The translations under genes were made by a program, and so were the position numbers. From contig NZ_JARWAC010000007.1 of the NCBI RefSeq assembly GCF_029846175.1, positions 62,001 through 126,000 of the forward strand: DNA of 64,000 bases. Reading direction: 5' to 3'. The stretch comes from Sphaerisporangium sp. TRM90804 (GTDB lineage Bacteria; Actinomycetota; Actinomycetes; Streptosporangiales; Streptosporangiaceae). Of the stretch, positions 26,929 to 34,725 are shown one piece after another. The notes under the pieces were generated by a model, which saw only the letters and a list, made by a program, of their open reading frames with translations, ran no database searches and was not told the origin of the DNA. Numbering within the stretch: position 1 is the stretch's first letter; every line of letters starts with the position of its first letter.

Positions 26929-27038
26929 GGGGGGCTCCTTCGCGATGCCGGGGAGGGGGGTTGCCGGGGTCGGGGCCCGCCGCCCGCGTGAACCGGGCGG
27001 CGTCGCCCGGGGTCGCCCGGGGGACGGCACGAGCGGGA

Positions 27039-28277
27039 TCAGGCCGGGGTCAGGACGGCGTCGATGCCGCGGGCGGCGAGGTAGGCGGGGTCGGCCGCGC
27101 GGTCGGCGCCGACGATGGCGAGCGGCCCGACCTGGCGCAGCCGCACCCACTCGGCGTGGAACTCACTGCCGGGCGCCACCTCGCCCCGCCGCTCGGGCTG
27201 GGTGCGCAGGTCGACGCCGCACACCAGCGCCGGGCGGGGCGCCGGCGCCGGCCGGCCGGCGCGCGACTCGGCGACGACCGCCGCGAGCTCCCGGGTGGCC
27301 GGCTTGATCTCGTGGTCGACGGTGAACAGGCCCAGGTCGTACTCGCGGTCGGGGAAGTCGGCCAGGCTCCGGTCGAGGTCGTGCGAGCACCACCAGGTGA
27401 CGCCCCACAGCGCCGGGTTGGGGGTGACCGCGTCGAGCAGCCCCCGGACGAACGCCGGCGCGTCGCGCTCGCCGATGTCGGGGCGCGGGGCGCCGACCTC
27501 CTGCAGCCAGACCGGCCGCGCCGGGTCGAGCGCGCTCGCCGCCGCCAGCTCCACGAGGTAGTCGGCGTGCGAGACGGTGGCCGGGCCGAGCGGCCCGTCG
27601 ACGGCCGAGACGCCGTTGAACACCCAGGAGTGGACCGTCGTCAGGCCGCCGAGGTCGGTGGCGTCGACCGGCCGGAACGGGTGGCCGGGGTCGTACCACG
27701 TCGCGTCGTAGACCGAGTGCAGGGCGAGCAGGCGCGGCGCGGCGGAGCGGGCGACGTCGAGCAGCTCGGCGGCCCAGCGGGTGGAGTCCTCGGGGGTGGT
27801 GGGGTTGGACGGCCACAGGTTGTCGACCTCGTTGCCGAGCGTCACGGCGAACACGTTGTCGCGGGTCGCCACCTCCCGGGTCAGCCGGTCGACGTACGCG
27901 GCGACGCCGTCGCGCACCGCCGGGTCGGTGAACAGGCTGCGCCGGTGCCAGGTGAGCACCCAGGACGGCAGGAAGTCGAAGCTCGACAGGTGGCCCTGCA
28001 GCAGGTCGACCGAGACGCCGAGGCCGAACTCGGCGGCGACGTCGACGAGGCTGAGCAGGTCGTCGACGCCGCGCTGCCTGATCAGCGTGCGGTTGGGCTG
28101 GATCCACGGCCAGATCGGGAAGACGCGCACGTGGTCGAGCCCGATGCCCGCGAGGTCGGCGAGGTCGCGGCGGGCGTCGTCCGCCGAGAAGTCGAGCCAG
28201 CTGTAGAACCACCCGGCCGACGGCACGTAGTTCGCCCCGAAGCGGAGCGGGGCTTGGCTGGGCGGTTGCGGTGTCAC
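27039..28277 (-). CDS. GH5-family beta-mannosidase-like enzyme (GH5_18-like)
   Basis: 412 residues, no signal peptide. A clan-A barrel with FGANYVPSAGWFYSW at the start, acid/base E150 in TLGNEVDN and nucleophile E260 in WLQEVGAP, plus FPIWPWIQPNRT and LQGHLSSFDFLPSW. These strings recall GH5_18 enzymes of bifidobacterial N-glycan loci, which cleave Man-beta-1,4-GlcNAc; the subfamily is my reading, not a computed result. A cytoplasmic enzyme that splits the last mannose from the core GlcNAc fits with GH85 and GH38 in the same operon. GTG start; GGAGGA lies only three to four bases before it, closer than ideal. It is the first gene after the LacI operator at 28337-28350. Confidence 0.85.
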   Translation of the reverse strand: MTPQPPSQAPLRFGANYVPSAGWFYSWLDFSADDARRDLADLAGIGLDHVRVFPIWPWIQPNRTLIRQRGVDDLLSLVDVAAEFGLGVSVDLLQGHLSSFDFLPSWVLTWHRRSLFTDPAVRDGVAAYVDRLTREVATRDNVFAVTLGNEVDNLWPSNPTTPEDSTRWAAELLDVARSAAPRLLALHSVYDATWYDPGHPFRPVDATDLGGLTTVHSWVFNGVSAVDGPLGPATVSHADYLVELAAASALDPARPVWLQEVGAPRPDIGERDAPAFVRGLLDAVTPNPALWGVTWWCSHDLDRSLADFPDREYDLGLFTVDHEIKPATRELAAVVAESRAGRPAPAPRPALVCGVDLRTQPERRGEVAPGSEFHAEWVRLRQVGPLAIVGADRAADPAYLAARGIDAVLTPA

Positions 28278-28336
28278 ACGTCCTCCGGCGGCAGGGCGGC
28301 GCGGGGCGGACGTCCGCCGCGCTCGGCCCTGGCAGC

Positions 28337-28350
28337 CTAAACCGCTTTAG
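28337..28350 (-). promoter_or_regulatory. LacI operator overlapping the lacI stop codon, upstream of the GH5-GH85-GH38 operon
   Basis: On the minus strand CTAAAGCGGTTTAG: arms CTAAA and TTTAG around GCGG. It is built from the last four codons and stop codon of the lacI gene (encoding TKAV then TAG). It differs by one base from the site at 29563-29576 in front of the importer operon. It lies about 60 bases before the GH5 start codon. Confidence 0.75.
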
Positions 28351-29377
28351 TTGAATCTGCCAAGGGCGGCGGCGAGGTGCTCTCGCGGACGGTGAGCCGG
28401 GGGGTGGGCGTCTTGCGGTTCACCCGCCGGGCGGGGTCGGCGACCAGGGCCAGCATGGCCTCGGCCACCTCCCGGCCGAGCGCGAAGGTGTCGCGCGACA
28501 TCGCGGTCAGGGCGGGGTGGACGATGCGCGTGAGCACCGAGTCGTCGAAGGCGACGATCGACAGCTCGGCCGGGACGGCGACCCCCATCTCGGCGGCCAC
28601 CCCGAGCCCGGCCACGGCCATGAGGTCGCTGTCGTAGACGATCGCGGTGGGCCGCTCGGCGCGCGACAGCAGCGTGCGGGTGACCGCCGCCCCCTCGGCG
28701 TCGCTGAAGTCGGTCGGCAGCGAGGCGACGCCGGTCAGCCCGAGCCGCCGCGCCGAGTCGCGCAGCGCGCGCATGCGGCGCTGTGTGTGCTGGAACGCCG
28801 GCAGCCCCGCCACGTGGGCGATGCGCCGGTGCCCCAGCGCGGCGAGGTAGTCGACGATCGAGAGCATCGCCTCGCGGTCGTCGGCCCACACGCTGGACAG
28901 CGTCCCGTGGGCCCCGGGGCCGCCCAGGACGACCGCCGGCACGCCGAGGTCCTCGACGACCTTGGGGCGCGCGTCGCGGAGCTTCAGGTCGACCAGGATG
29001 AAGCCGTCCACCCGGTGCTCGGAGGCCCAGCGCCGGTAGACCTCGATCTCGGCCTCGGTGTCCTCGACGACCATCAGCTCCAGCGCGACCGAGCTGGCCG
29101 ACAGCTCCGCCTGCAGGCCGGACAGCAGTTGGGCGAAGAACGGCTCCACCCCGATGGCGCGGGCGGGCCTGGCGATGACGAGGCCGACGGCCCCGGCGCG
29201 CGCGCCCCCGAGGGCGCGGGCCGCGGTGTGCGGGCGCCAGTTCATCTCCTCGGCGGCCCGCAGGATGCGGGCCCGCGTCGCCTCGCTGACGCCGGGCCGG
29301 CCGTTGAGCGCGAACGACACCGCGCCTTTGGAGACCCCGACGCGGCGGGCGATGTCCTCGATCGTCGGTCGCGCCAC
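28337..29377 (-). CDS. LacI-family transcriptional repressor of the N-glycan locus
   Basis: 346 residues. N-terminal LacI helix-turn-helix: ARPTIEDIARRVGVSKGAVS followed by a second helix and the hinge (RPHTAARAL). The rest is the periplasmic-binding-protein-like effector domain that would sense an imported sugar. GTG start with AAAGGTGA upstream. It lies between the importer operon, transcribed the other way, and the glycosidase operon, transcribed the same way. Near-identical 14-bp dyads occur at its own stop codon and within the importer promoter, so it very probably controls both. Whether lacI mRNA reads into the glycosidase genes is open, since only 59 bases separate its stop from the GH5 start. 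Confidence 0.92.
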   Translation of the reverse strand: MARPTIEDIARRVGVSKGAVSFALNGRPGVSEATRARILRAAEEMNWRPHTAARALGGARAGAVGLVIARPARAIGVEPFFAQLLSGLQAELSASSVALELMVVEDTEAEIEVYRRWASEHRVDGFILVDLKLRDARPKVVEDLGVPAVVLGGPGAHGTLSSVWADDREAMLSIVDYLAALGHRRIAHVAGLPAFQHTQRRMRALRDSARRLGLTGVASLPTDFSDAEGAAVTRTLLSRAERPTAIVYDSDLMAVAGLGVAAEMGVAVPAELSIVAFDDSVLTRIVHPALTAMSRDTFALGREVAEAMLALVADPARRVNRKTPTPRLTVRESTSPPPLADSTKAV

Positions 29378-29523
29378 GACTCACCTTTCCCAACTCTTCC
29401 AGGGGTGCCGGGTCGCACGGGCCCGCCGGGCCCGCGCCTCGCCCGGCGTGCGGCGGCGGGCCCGGCCTCGCCTGCGGCCCGTCGCACCGAAGGGTCTCGG
29501 AACCCGGGGGTTCGTCTCAACCC

Positions 29524-29576
29524 TTGACATCGGAGTCTAGTGAGGTGGATAGTCCCCAGTCACTAGAGCGGTTTAG
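29524..29576 (+). promoter_or_regulatory. Promoter and LacI operator of the sugar importer operon
   Basis: TTGACA at 29524-29529, an 18-base spacer, and GATAGT at 29548-29553 as a plausible -10. Directly downstream, over the expected transcription start, is CTAGAGCGGTTTAG at 29563-29576, one base different from the operator at 28337-28350. A repressor bound here would block initiation. The remaining 120 bases to the first gene form a leader with no clear structure. Confidence 0.7.
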
Positions 29577-29708
29577 TAACCGAGGTGACCGGCGGGCTGT
29601 GAACGGTGGCCGGTTCACCCGTCACAGGTTCCGTGGCCGGGCTCGCGGAGCGGGAACCCGCGGCGGGCCGGGCGCCCGCACGGCGGACCGGTCATGGCAG
29701 GAGAGGTC

Positions 29709-30989
29709 ATGGGAAGAAACTGGGTAGGGCTGGCGGCGGCCGCGGTGGCGCTGTCGACGCTGGCGGCGTGCGGGCTCGGCGGCCCCGAGACCTCCAGCGC
29801 TCCGGCCGCGAGCGCCTCGGGCGAGGTGAAGGGCAAGGTCAGCCTGCAGACGTGGGCGCTGAAGCCGAAGTTCACCGACTACGTGCAGGGCGTCATCGAC
29901 TCCTTCGAGAAGAAGTACCCCGGGGTCGAGGTGCAGTGGCTCGACCAGCCCGGCGACGGGTACTCCGAGAAGGTCCTGACCCAGGCCTCCGGAGGCAGCC
30001 TGCCCGACGTGACCAACCTGCCGCCCGACTTCGCGCTGCCGCTGGTCAAGAACGGGCTGCTGGTCGACGTCGCCGCCGCCGACCCGAAGGTCGCCGAGGA
30101 CTACGTCCCCGGCGGCGTGGAGGGCTACCGCTACGCCGGCTTCGACGGCGTGTACGGGTACCCGTGGTACCTGAACACCGACGTCAACTACTGGAACACC
30201 GAGCTGCTCACGAAGAACGGGCTCGACCCCGAGGCGCTCCCCACCGACCTCGACGGCCTCATCGCCCAGGCGAAGGTCATGAAGGAGAGGTCCGGCGGCA
30301 AGGCCTACCTGATGAGCCGCAAGCCCACGCTGATCGACCTGACCAACGCGGGTGTGCAGGTCATGGCGCCCGACGGGAAGAGCTTCACGTTCAACACCCC
30401 CGAGGCCGCGGCCATCCTCGACAAGTACCGTGACGCGTTCAAGCAGGGCCTCATGCCCCGCGACGTGCTTACCACCAAGTACGCGGGCAACACGGCGCTG
30501 TTCAACTCCCGGACGGTCGCCTGGACGACGGCCGGCGGCAACTACATCACCAGCCTGGCCACCGACAACCCGTCGCTGGCCCCGAAGGTCGTCCCCTCGC
30601 CCGCGTTCGGCACTCCGCCGCTCTACGTGCAGGGCCTGTCGATCCCCAAGAGCACCAAGAACCTGCCTGCGGCCATCGCGCTCGCGCGGTGGGTCACCAA
30701 CGCGGAGAACCAGGCGGCCTTCGCCCACCTCGTCAACATCTTCCCCAGCACCAAGGCGTCGGCGAGCGACCCGTTCTTCAGCCAGAGCGACGGCACGCAC
30801 TCGGGCGACGCGAAGGTCATCGCGTTCACCTCGCTGGCCAAGGCGAAGATCCTGCAGCCCGTGCAGGTCACGCAGGCGATGAGCGACTTCGTCGACCAGC
30901 AGTTCGCGCTAGCGATCAGCGGCGACGAGTCCTCACAGAAGGCGCTCGACGACGCCGTCGCCAAGTGCGACCAGCTTCTCAACGGCTGA
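29709..30989 (+). CDS. Sugar-binding lipoprotein of the ABC importer
   Basis: 426 residues from the ATG at 29709, which is preceded by AGGAGAGG; an ATG five codons earlier would include that ribosome site. Lipoprotein signal peptide with lipobox LAAC (cysteine about residue 21), then an Ala/Ser-rich linker. The mature part is a family 1 extracellular solute-binding protein (MalE-like; LQTWALKPKF, AFAHLVNIFPS). It presumably captures the N-glycan or mannose oligosaccharide released by the GH85 enzyme. First gene of a three-gene importer operon lacking its own ATPase; such systems usually share a common MsiK-type ATPase encoded elsewhere. Confidence 0.9.
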   Translation: MGRNWVGLAAAAVALSTLAACGLGGPETSSAPAASASGEVKGKVSLQTWALKPKFTDYVQGVIDSFEKKYPGVEVQWLDQPGDGYSEKVLTQASGGSLPDVTNLPPDFALPLVKNGLLVDVAAADPKVAEDYVPGGVEGYRYAGFDGVYGYPWYLNTDVNYWNTELLTKNGLDPEALPTDLDGLIAQAKVMKERSGGKAYLMSRKPTLIDLTNAGVQVMAPDGKSFTFNTPEAAAILDKYRDAFKQGLMPRDVLTTKYAGNTALFNSRTVAWTTAGGNYITSLATDNPSLAPKVVPSPAFGTPPLYVQGLSIPKSTKNLPAAIALARWVTNAENQAAFAHLVNIFPSTKASASDPFFSQSDGTHSGDAKVIAFTSLAKAKILQPVQVTQAMSDFVDQQFALAISGDESSQKALDDAVAKCDQLLNG

Positions 30990-31048
30990 CGTAGATCCGC
31001 GACGGGTGCGGGGCCGGGCGGCCCCGCACCCGTCGCGCAGGAGATGAA

Positions 31049-31921
31049 ATGACGCACAAGCGCTGGTTCACCCCGTGGGTGCTGATCGCACCGGCCGCCG
31101 TCTGGCTCGTGGTCTTCTCCGCCTTACCGGCCGTGAACACGGTGATCCTGTCGTTCACCGACGCCAAGCCGCTCGGCGGCGGCGGCTTCGTGGGCCTGGA
31201 CAACTACACGCGGATGCTGGACGACCGGCAGCTCGTCGACGCGCTGGTCAACAGCATCGTCTACATGGCGGTCTGCCTTCCGCTGCTCACGTTCCTGCCC
31301 CTGCTGCTCGCGGTGCTGGTCGAGAAGAGGCTGCGCGGGATCACGTTCTTCCGCATCGCCTTCTACACCCCGGTGATCGCCTCTGCCGTCGTGGTCGGGC
31401 TCATCTGGGGCTGGCTGCTCGACGACCGCGGCCTGGTGAACGGCATGGCCGAACGGCTCGGCTTCCTGAGCGGGCCGCTGCCGTTCCTCACCGACCGCTG
31501 GCTGCTGCTGTTCAGCGCGATCAGCCTGACGGTCTGGAAGGGCCTGGGCTACTACATGGTCATCTACATGTCGGCGCTCGGCAACGTCAACCGGGAGCTG
31601 CACGAGGCCGCCGCCGTGGACGGCGCCGGCCGGGTGCGCCGGTTCGTCTCGGTCACCGTGCCCGGGGTGCGCAACACGATGCTGCTCATCTCGGTGCTGA
31701 TCGCCGTCTTCGGCCTGCGGGTCTTCTCCGAGCTGTACATCCTCTCCAACGGCACGGGCGGCCCCGGCGGCCGGGACATGTCGCTCGTGATGCTCATCCA
31801 GATGTACGGCCAGGGGCTGACCGGGCAGCTCGGCTACGCCTCGGCGCTCAGCGTCCTGCTGTTCGTGGTCACCGTCGGCCCGATGCTCGTGCTGATGCGG
31901 CTCAACCGGAAGGGGGCATGA
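31049..31921 (+). CDS. ABC sugar importer permease (MalF-type)
   Basis: 290 residues, six transmembrane helices, with the EAA coupling loop ELHEAAAVDGAGRVRRFVSVTVP between helices three and four (written here as EAAAVDGAG). Starts with AGGAG six bases before ATG and overlaps the next permease gene by four bases (ATGA). It forms the membrane heterodimer with the following protein. Confidence 0.92.
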   Translation: MTHKRWFTPWVLIAPAAVWLVVFSALPAVNTVILSFTDAKPLGGGGFVGLDNYTRMLDDRQLVDALVNSIVYMAVCLPLLTFLPLLLAVLVEKRLRGITFFRIAFYTPVIASAVVVGLIWGWLLDDRGLVNGMAERLGFLSGPLPFLTDRWLLLFSAISLTVWKGLGYYMVIYMSALGNVNRELHEAAAVDGAGRVRRFVSVTVPGVRNTMLLISVLIAVFGLRVFSELYILSNGTGGPGGRDMSLVMLIQMYGQGLTGQLGYASALSVLLFVVTVGPMLVLMRLNRKGA

Positions 31922-32772
31922 TGGCCGGCGGTGGTCGCGGGTTCAACGGCGTCTCGCCTGTGGAGAAGGTGGTCCGCTACACGCTGCTGGTGTTCGTGCT
32001 GGTCATCACCATCGGGCCGTTCCTGTGGCAGCTCTCGACGTCGCTCAAGGGCATCGGCGAGGACGTCTACACGCAGACGCCGAGCTTCATCCCCCAGCAG
32101 CCGACCCTCGGCAACTACGCCGAGGTGACCGAGACGATCCCCGTGTGGGCGTACGCCGGCAACTCGCTGTTCGTCGCCTTCATCGTGGTCGCCGGCAACG
32201 CGGTCGGGGCGACGCTCGCGGGCTTCGCCCTGGCCAAGCTGCGCTTCCGGGGGTCCAAGCCGGCGCTGGGGCTCTTCCTCGCGACGCTGGTGCTGCCCGG
32301 CGAGGTCACGATCATCTCCCAGTACGTCATCGTCCGGGGCCTCGGCTTCGCCGACTCGCTGGTCGGGGTGGCGCTCCCGGGGGCGCTCCAGATGCTCAAC
32401 GTGCTGCTGATGCGCACGGCGTTCCTGTCGATCCCGAAGGACATCGACTCCGCCGCGATCATCGACGGCGCCACGGTGTGGCAGCGCCTGGTGCACATCG
32501 GGCTGCCCAACGTGCGCGGCATGCTCAGCGTCGTGGTGATCTTCTCGTTCATCTACGCCTGGGACGACTTCCTGTGGCCGCTGATCGTGCTGACCGACCC
32601 CGACAAGTACACCCTCACCGTCGGCCTGCAGTACCTCAACGGCACCTTCACCTCCAACCCCCGCCTCATCGCCGCCGGCACCATGATCGCCTTCCTGCCG
32701 ATCGTGGCCGTCTTCGCCGTCCTGCAACGCTTCTTCTTCAAGGGCGTCGAAGCCGGCGCGATCAAGGGCTGA
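31918..32772 (+). CDS. ABC sugar importer permease (MalG-type)
   Basis: 284 residues, six transmembrane helices, EAA-like loop with SAAIIDGATVWQRLVHIGLP and the C-terminal FFFKGVEAGAIKG typical of MalG/LacG permeases. ATG at 31918 overlaps the upstream stop (ATGATG lets either ATG serve). Last gene of the importer operon; no ATPase gene follows. Confidence 0.92.
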   Translation: MMAGGGRGFNGVSPVEKVVRYTLLVFVLVITIGPFLWQLSTSLKGIGEDVYTQTPSFIPQQPTLGNYAEVTETIPVWAYAGNSLFVAFIVVAGNAVGATLAGFALAKLRFRGSKPALGLFLATLVLPGEVTIISQYVIVRGLGFADSLVGVALPGALQMLNVLLMRTAFLSIPKDIDSAAIIDGATVWQRLVHIGLPNVRGMLSVVVIFSFIYAWDDFLWPLIVLTDPDKYTLTVGLQYLNGTFTSNPRLIAAGTMIAFLPIVAVFAVLQRFFFKGVEAGAIKG

Positions 32773-32782
32773 TGAGCGCTAC

Positions 32783-32797
32783 AACCGGTCACCGGTT
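32783..32797. promoter_or_regulatory. Short palindrome after the importer operon
   Basis: AACCGGT and ACCGGTT flank one central base, 10 bases after the permease stop codon and about 90 bases before the alpha/beta hydrolase gene. It could be an operator for that gene or part of a weak terminator; no T-run follows. Confidence 0.35.
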
Positions 32798-32888
32798 CAT
32801 CCGGCCGGCGGCGACCACCGAGGGGTGGAGGCGAGGGGGGCGGCGAGCCGGTCTGGGGCGCGGTTGGCGGGAGTGAGATCATCGCGGC

Positions 32889-33665
32889 ATGACGGAGAGC
32901 GCGGACGCGGTGGTCCTGTTGCATGGGTGGCCGGGGGGCACCTCGGACTACCGGCTGGTCGTACCGCTGATCGAGGGGTCGGCGCGGGTGTTCGTGCCCG
33001 ATCTGTTCGACTTCGGGTCCGGGGCGCCGGAGCGGGAGGCGGCGGCGGACGCCCACGCGGAGCGGCTGCTGCGAATGCTGCGGGAGAACGACGTCCAGAG
33101 TCCGGTGATCGCCGGTTACGACATCGGCAGCCGCATCGCGCAGGCGCTGGCGCGGCGCGCCCCCGACGCCGTGCGGGGTCTCGTCGTCACGCCCCCCTAC
33201 CCCGGGGTCGGCGACCGGCCGTTCCAGCCGGCGCACCAGGCGCAGTTCTGGTACCAGCACTTCCACCGCCTCGACGTCTCCAACCGGCTCCTCGACGGCG
33301 ACGAGCCCGCGATCCGTGCCTACCTGGCCCACTTCTGGCGCACCTGGTCACGGGACGAGGGCATGGCCGCCGGCGACGCGTTCGAGGCGCTGGTCGCCGC
33401 CTACTCGCGCCCCGGGGCCTTCACCAGGAGCGTCGCCTGGTACCGCGCCAACCGCAGCTACGCCGCCGACCAGCCCGTGCGGGTGCCGACCGTCATGCTC
33501 TGGCCCGAGCGGGACCCGCTGTTCCCGGTGGAGTGGTCCGACCGGGTGAACGAGTGGTTCTCCGACGTCAGACTGATCACCGTCCCCGGCTCCGGGCACT
33601 TCGTCCCCCTGCAGGCCCCCCGGGCCTTCGCCGACGCGGTGTCCACCCTGGCCGGAGGCCGCTGA
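32889..33665 (+). CDS. Alpha/beta hydrolase, epoxide-hydrolase/dehalogenase-like
   Basis: 258 residues. Oxyanion motif HGWPG near residue 12, nucleophile elbow GYDIGS with D78 instead of serine, acid D209 in WPERDPLFP, and catalytic H237 in GSGHFV. An aspartate nucleophile places it with epoxide hydrolases and haloalkane dehalogenases; a cap domain of about 70 residues separates the strands. No signal peptide. Substrate unknown. It follows the importer operon by 116 bases with its own likely promoter, so a link to glycan use is not implied. Confidence 0.85.
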   Translation: MTESADAVVLLHGWPGGTSDYRLVVPLIEGSARVFVPDLFDFGSGAPEREAAADAHAERLLRMLRENDVQSPVIAGYDIGSRIAQALARRAPDAVRGLVVTPPYPGVGDRPFQPAHQAQFWYQHFHRLDVSNRLLDGDEPAIRAYLAHFWRTWSRDEGMAAGDAFEALVAAYSRPGAFTRSVAWYRANRSYAADQPVRVPTVMLWPERDPLFPVEWSDRVNEWFSDVRLITVPGSGHFVPLQAPRAFADAVSTLAGGR

Positions 33666-33790
33666 GCCCGCTCGCCCCGACCAGCCTGGAGGCGTAGACC
33701 TCACCCGTGCCCGGCCGGTGGGCCGACGGGTCGGGACCACCGGTGCGGGCCCCGTTCGCGTCCGCGACGTGACCTGTGTCATCACCAGGC

Positions 33791-34120
33791 CTATATCTCC
33801 TCCGCGCCCACCTCGGCGCCCTCCCCCGGCACCCGCGCCGCCGCGACGATCCTCTCCAGCGCCGCCGCGTGGCGCTGGAACGCCCGCCGTCCCTGGGAGG
33901 TGAGTCGCACGTGGGTGCGCCGCCCGACGGTGTCCCGGCCCTTGCGCACCGAGACGTATCCGGCGCCGGCGAGCGCGGAGATCTGCTTGGACAGCGCGGA
34001 GTCGCTGGTGTCGACGCTGTCGCGCAGGAAGGCGAACTCCACCCAGCCGGCCGGGGCCAGCAGCGCGAGGATCGACAGCCGCGCCGGGACGTGCAGGAAC
34101 TCGTCGAAGGAGGCGTCCAT
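33791..34120 (-). CDS. Winged-helix transcriptional regulator (MarR-like, HTH_34 type)
   Basis: 109 residues. The DNA-binding helix-turn-helix is LRDSVDTSDSALSKQISAL followed by a wing (YVSVRKGRDTVGRRTHVRLT). Small one-domain regulators of this kind often pair with a membrane protein and bind palindromes upstream of their own operon. The gene overlaps the preceding membrane-protein gene by one base (TGATG). Two strong palindromes at 34596-34645 in front of this operon are the obvious target sites. Confidence 0.85.
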   Translation of the reverse strand: MDASFDEFLHVPARLSILALLAPAGWVEFAFLRDSVDTSDSALSKQISALAGAGYVSVRKGRDTVGRRTHVRLTSQGRRAFQRHAAALERIVAAARVPGEGAEVGAEEI

Positions 34121-34575
34121 CAGCCGCGGTCGCCCTCACGCCGCATGATCGCCTCGAAGACCCGGCGCCCCGGGCGCGCCGCCGCCACGCTCGTCAGGGC
34201 CAGAGCGGCGGCGGCGATGACGTTCGGCGCCGGCAGGCCGAGCGCGAAGGCGCCGATCTGGAAGGCGGAGAAGATCGTCAGCAGGACCGCGGCGGCGCCC
34301 ACGTAGAACAGCAGCTCCAGGCCGGTGGGCCTCCTTCGGACCGCGGCGCGGAGCTGGTGGACGACCAGCAGGGCCACCGCCAGCACGAGCACGACCATGC
34401 CGACGACCGCGTTCCAGGGGCGCGGGAGATCGGCGGAGGCGAACATGACGAAGAGGAGCACCGCCGAGACCAGCACGTAAGGGCGGGCGAAGCCGTGGCG
34501 GCTGTACTCCTCGCGGGTCCGGTTCTGCATCCGGCGGATGTCGTCGAGTGATGCATGGGCGTCGTGCTGGGTCAT
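34120..34575 (-). CDS. Membrane protein co-transcribed with winged-helix regulator
   Basis: 151 residues with four hydrophobic helices in two pairs (LVSAVLLFVMFASADLP, VVGMVVLVLAVALLVV, YVGAAAVLLTIFSAFQIG and IAAAALALTSVAAA) and a soluble N-terminal segment. No known catalytic motif. First gene of a two-gene operon; the twin palindromes lie 21-70 bases upstream of its start. Function unknown; neighbourhood suggests autoregulation by the winged-helix partner. Confidence 0.75.
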   Translation of the reverse strand: MTQHDAHASLDDIRRMQNRTREEYSRHGFARPYVLVSAVLLFVMFASADLPRPWNAVVGMVVLVLAVALLVVHQLRAAVRRRPTGLELLFYVGAAAVLLTIFSAFQIGAFALGLPAPNVIAAAALALTSVAAARPGRRVFEAIMRREGDRG

Positions 34576-34595
34576 CGGCCGTCTCTCGTCGTCCC

Positions 34596-34645
34596 GGTAC
34601 TTTCCTCACAGGAAAGTACCAGCTACTTGCCTCACAGGAAAGTAG
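34596..34645. promoter_or_regulatory. Two adjacent palindromic operators
   Basis: Site 1, 34596-34620: arms GGTACTTTCCT and AGGAAAGTACC around CAC, perfect. Site 2, 34623-34645: arms CTACTTGCCT and AGGAAAGTAG around CAC, one mismatch. Dyad centres are 26 bases apart. They lie between the membrane-protein/regulator operon (minus strand) and the penicillin-binding protein gene (plus strand). Confidence 0.75.
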
Positions 34646-34725
34646 GTTGCCGAGGTCAACGGGCCGCATGGGAATCCCCTAACCTTTTGCCCATGTTGGA
34701 ACGGGGCGAGAATCAGCCGGGGGTC

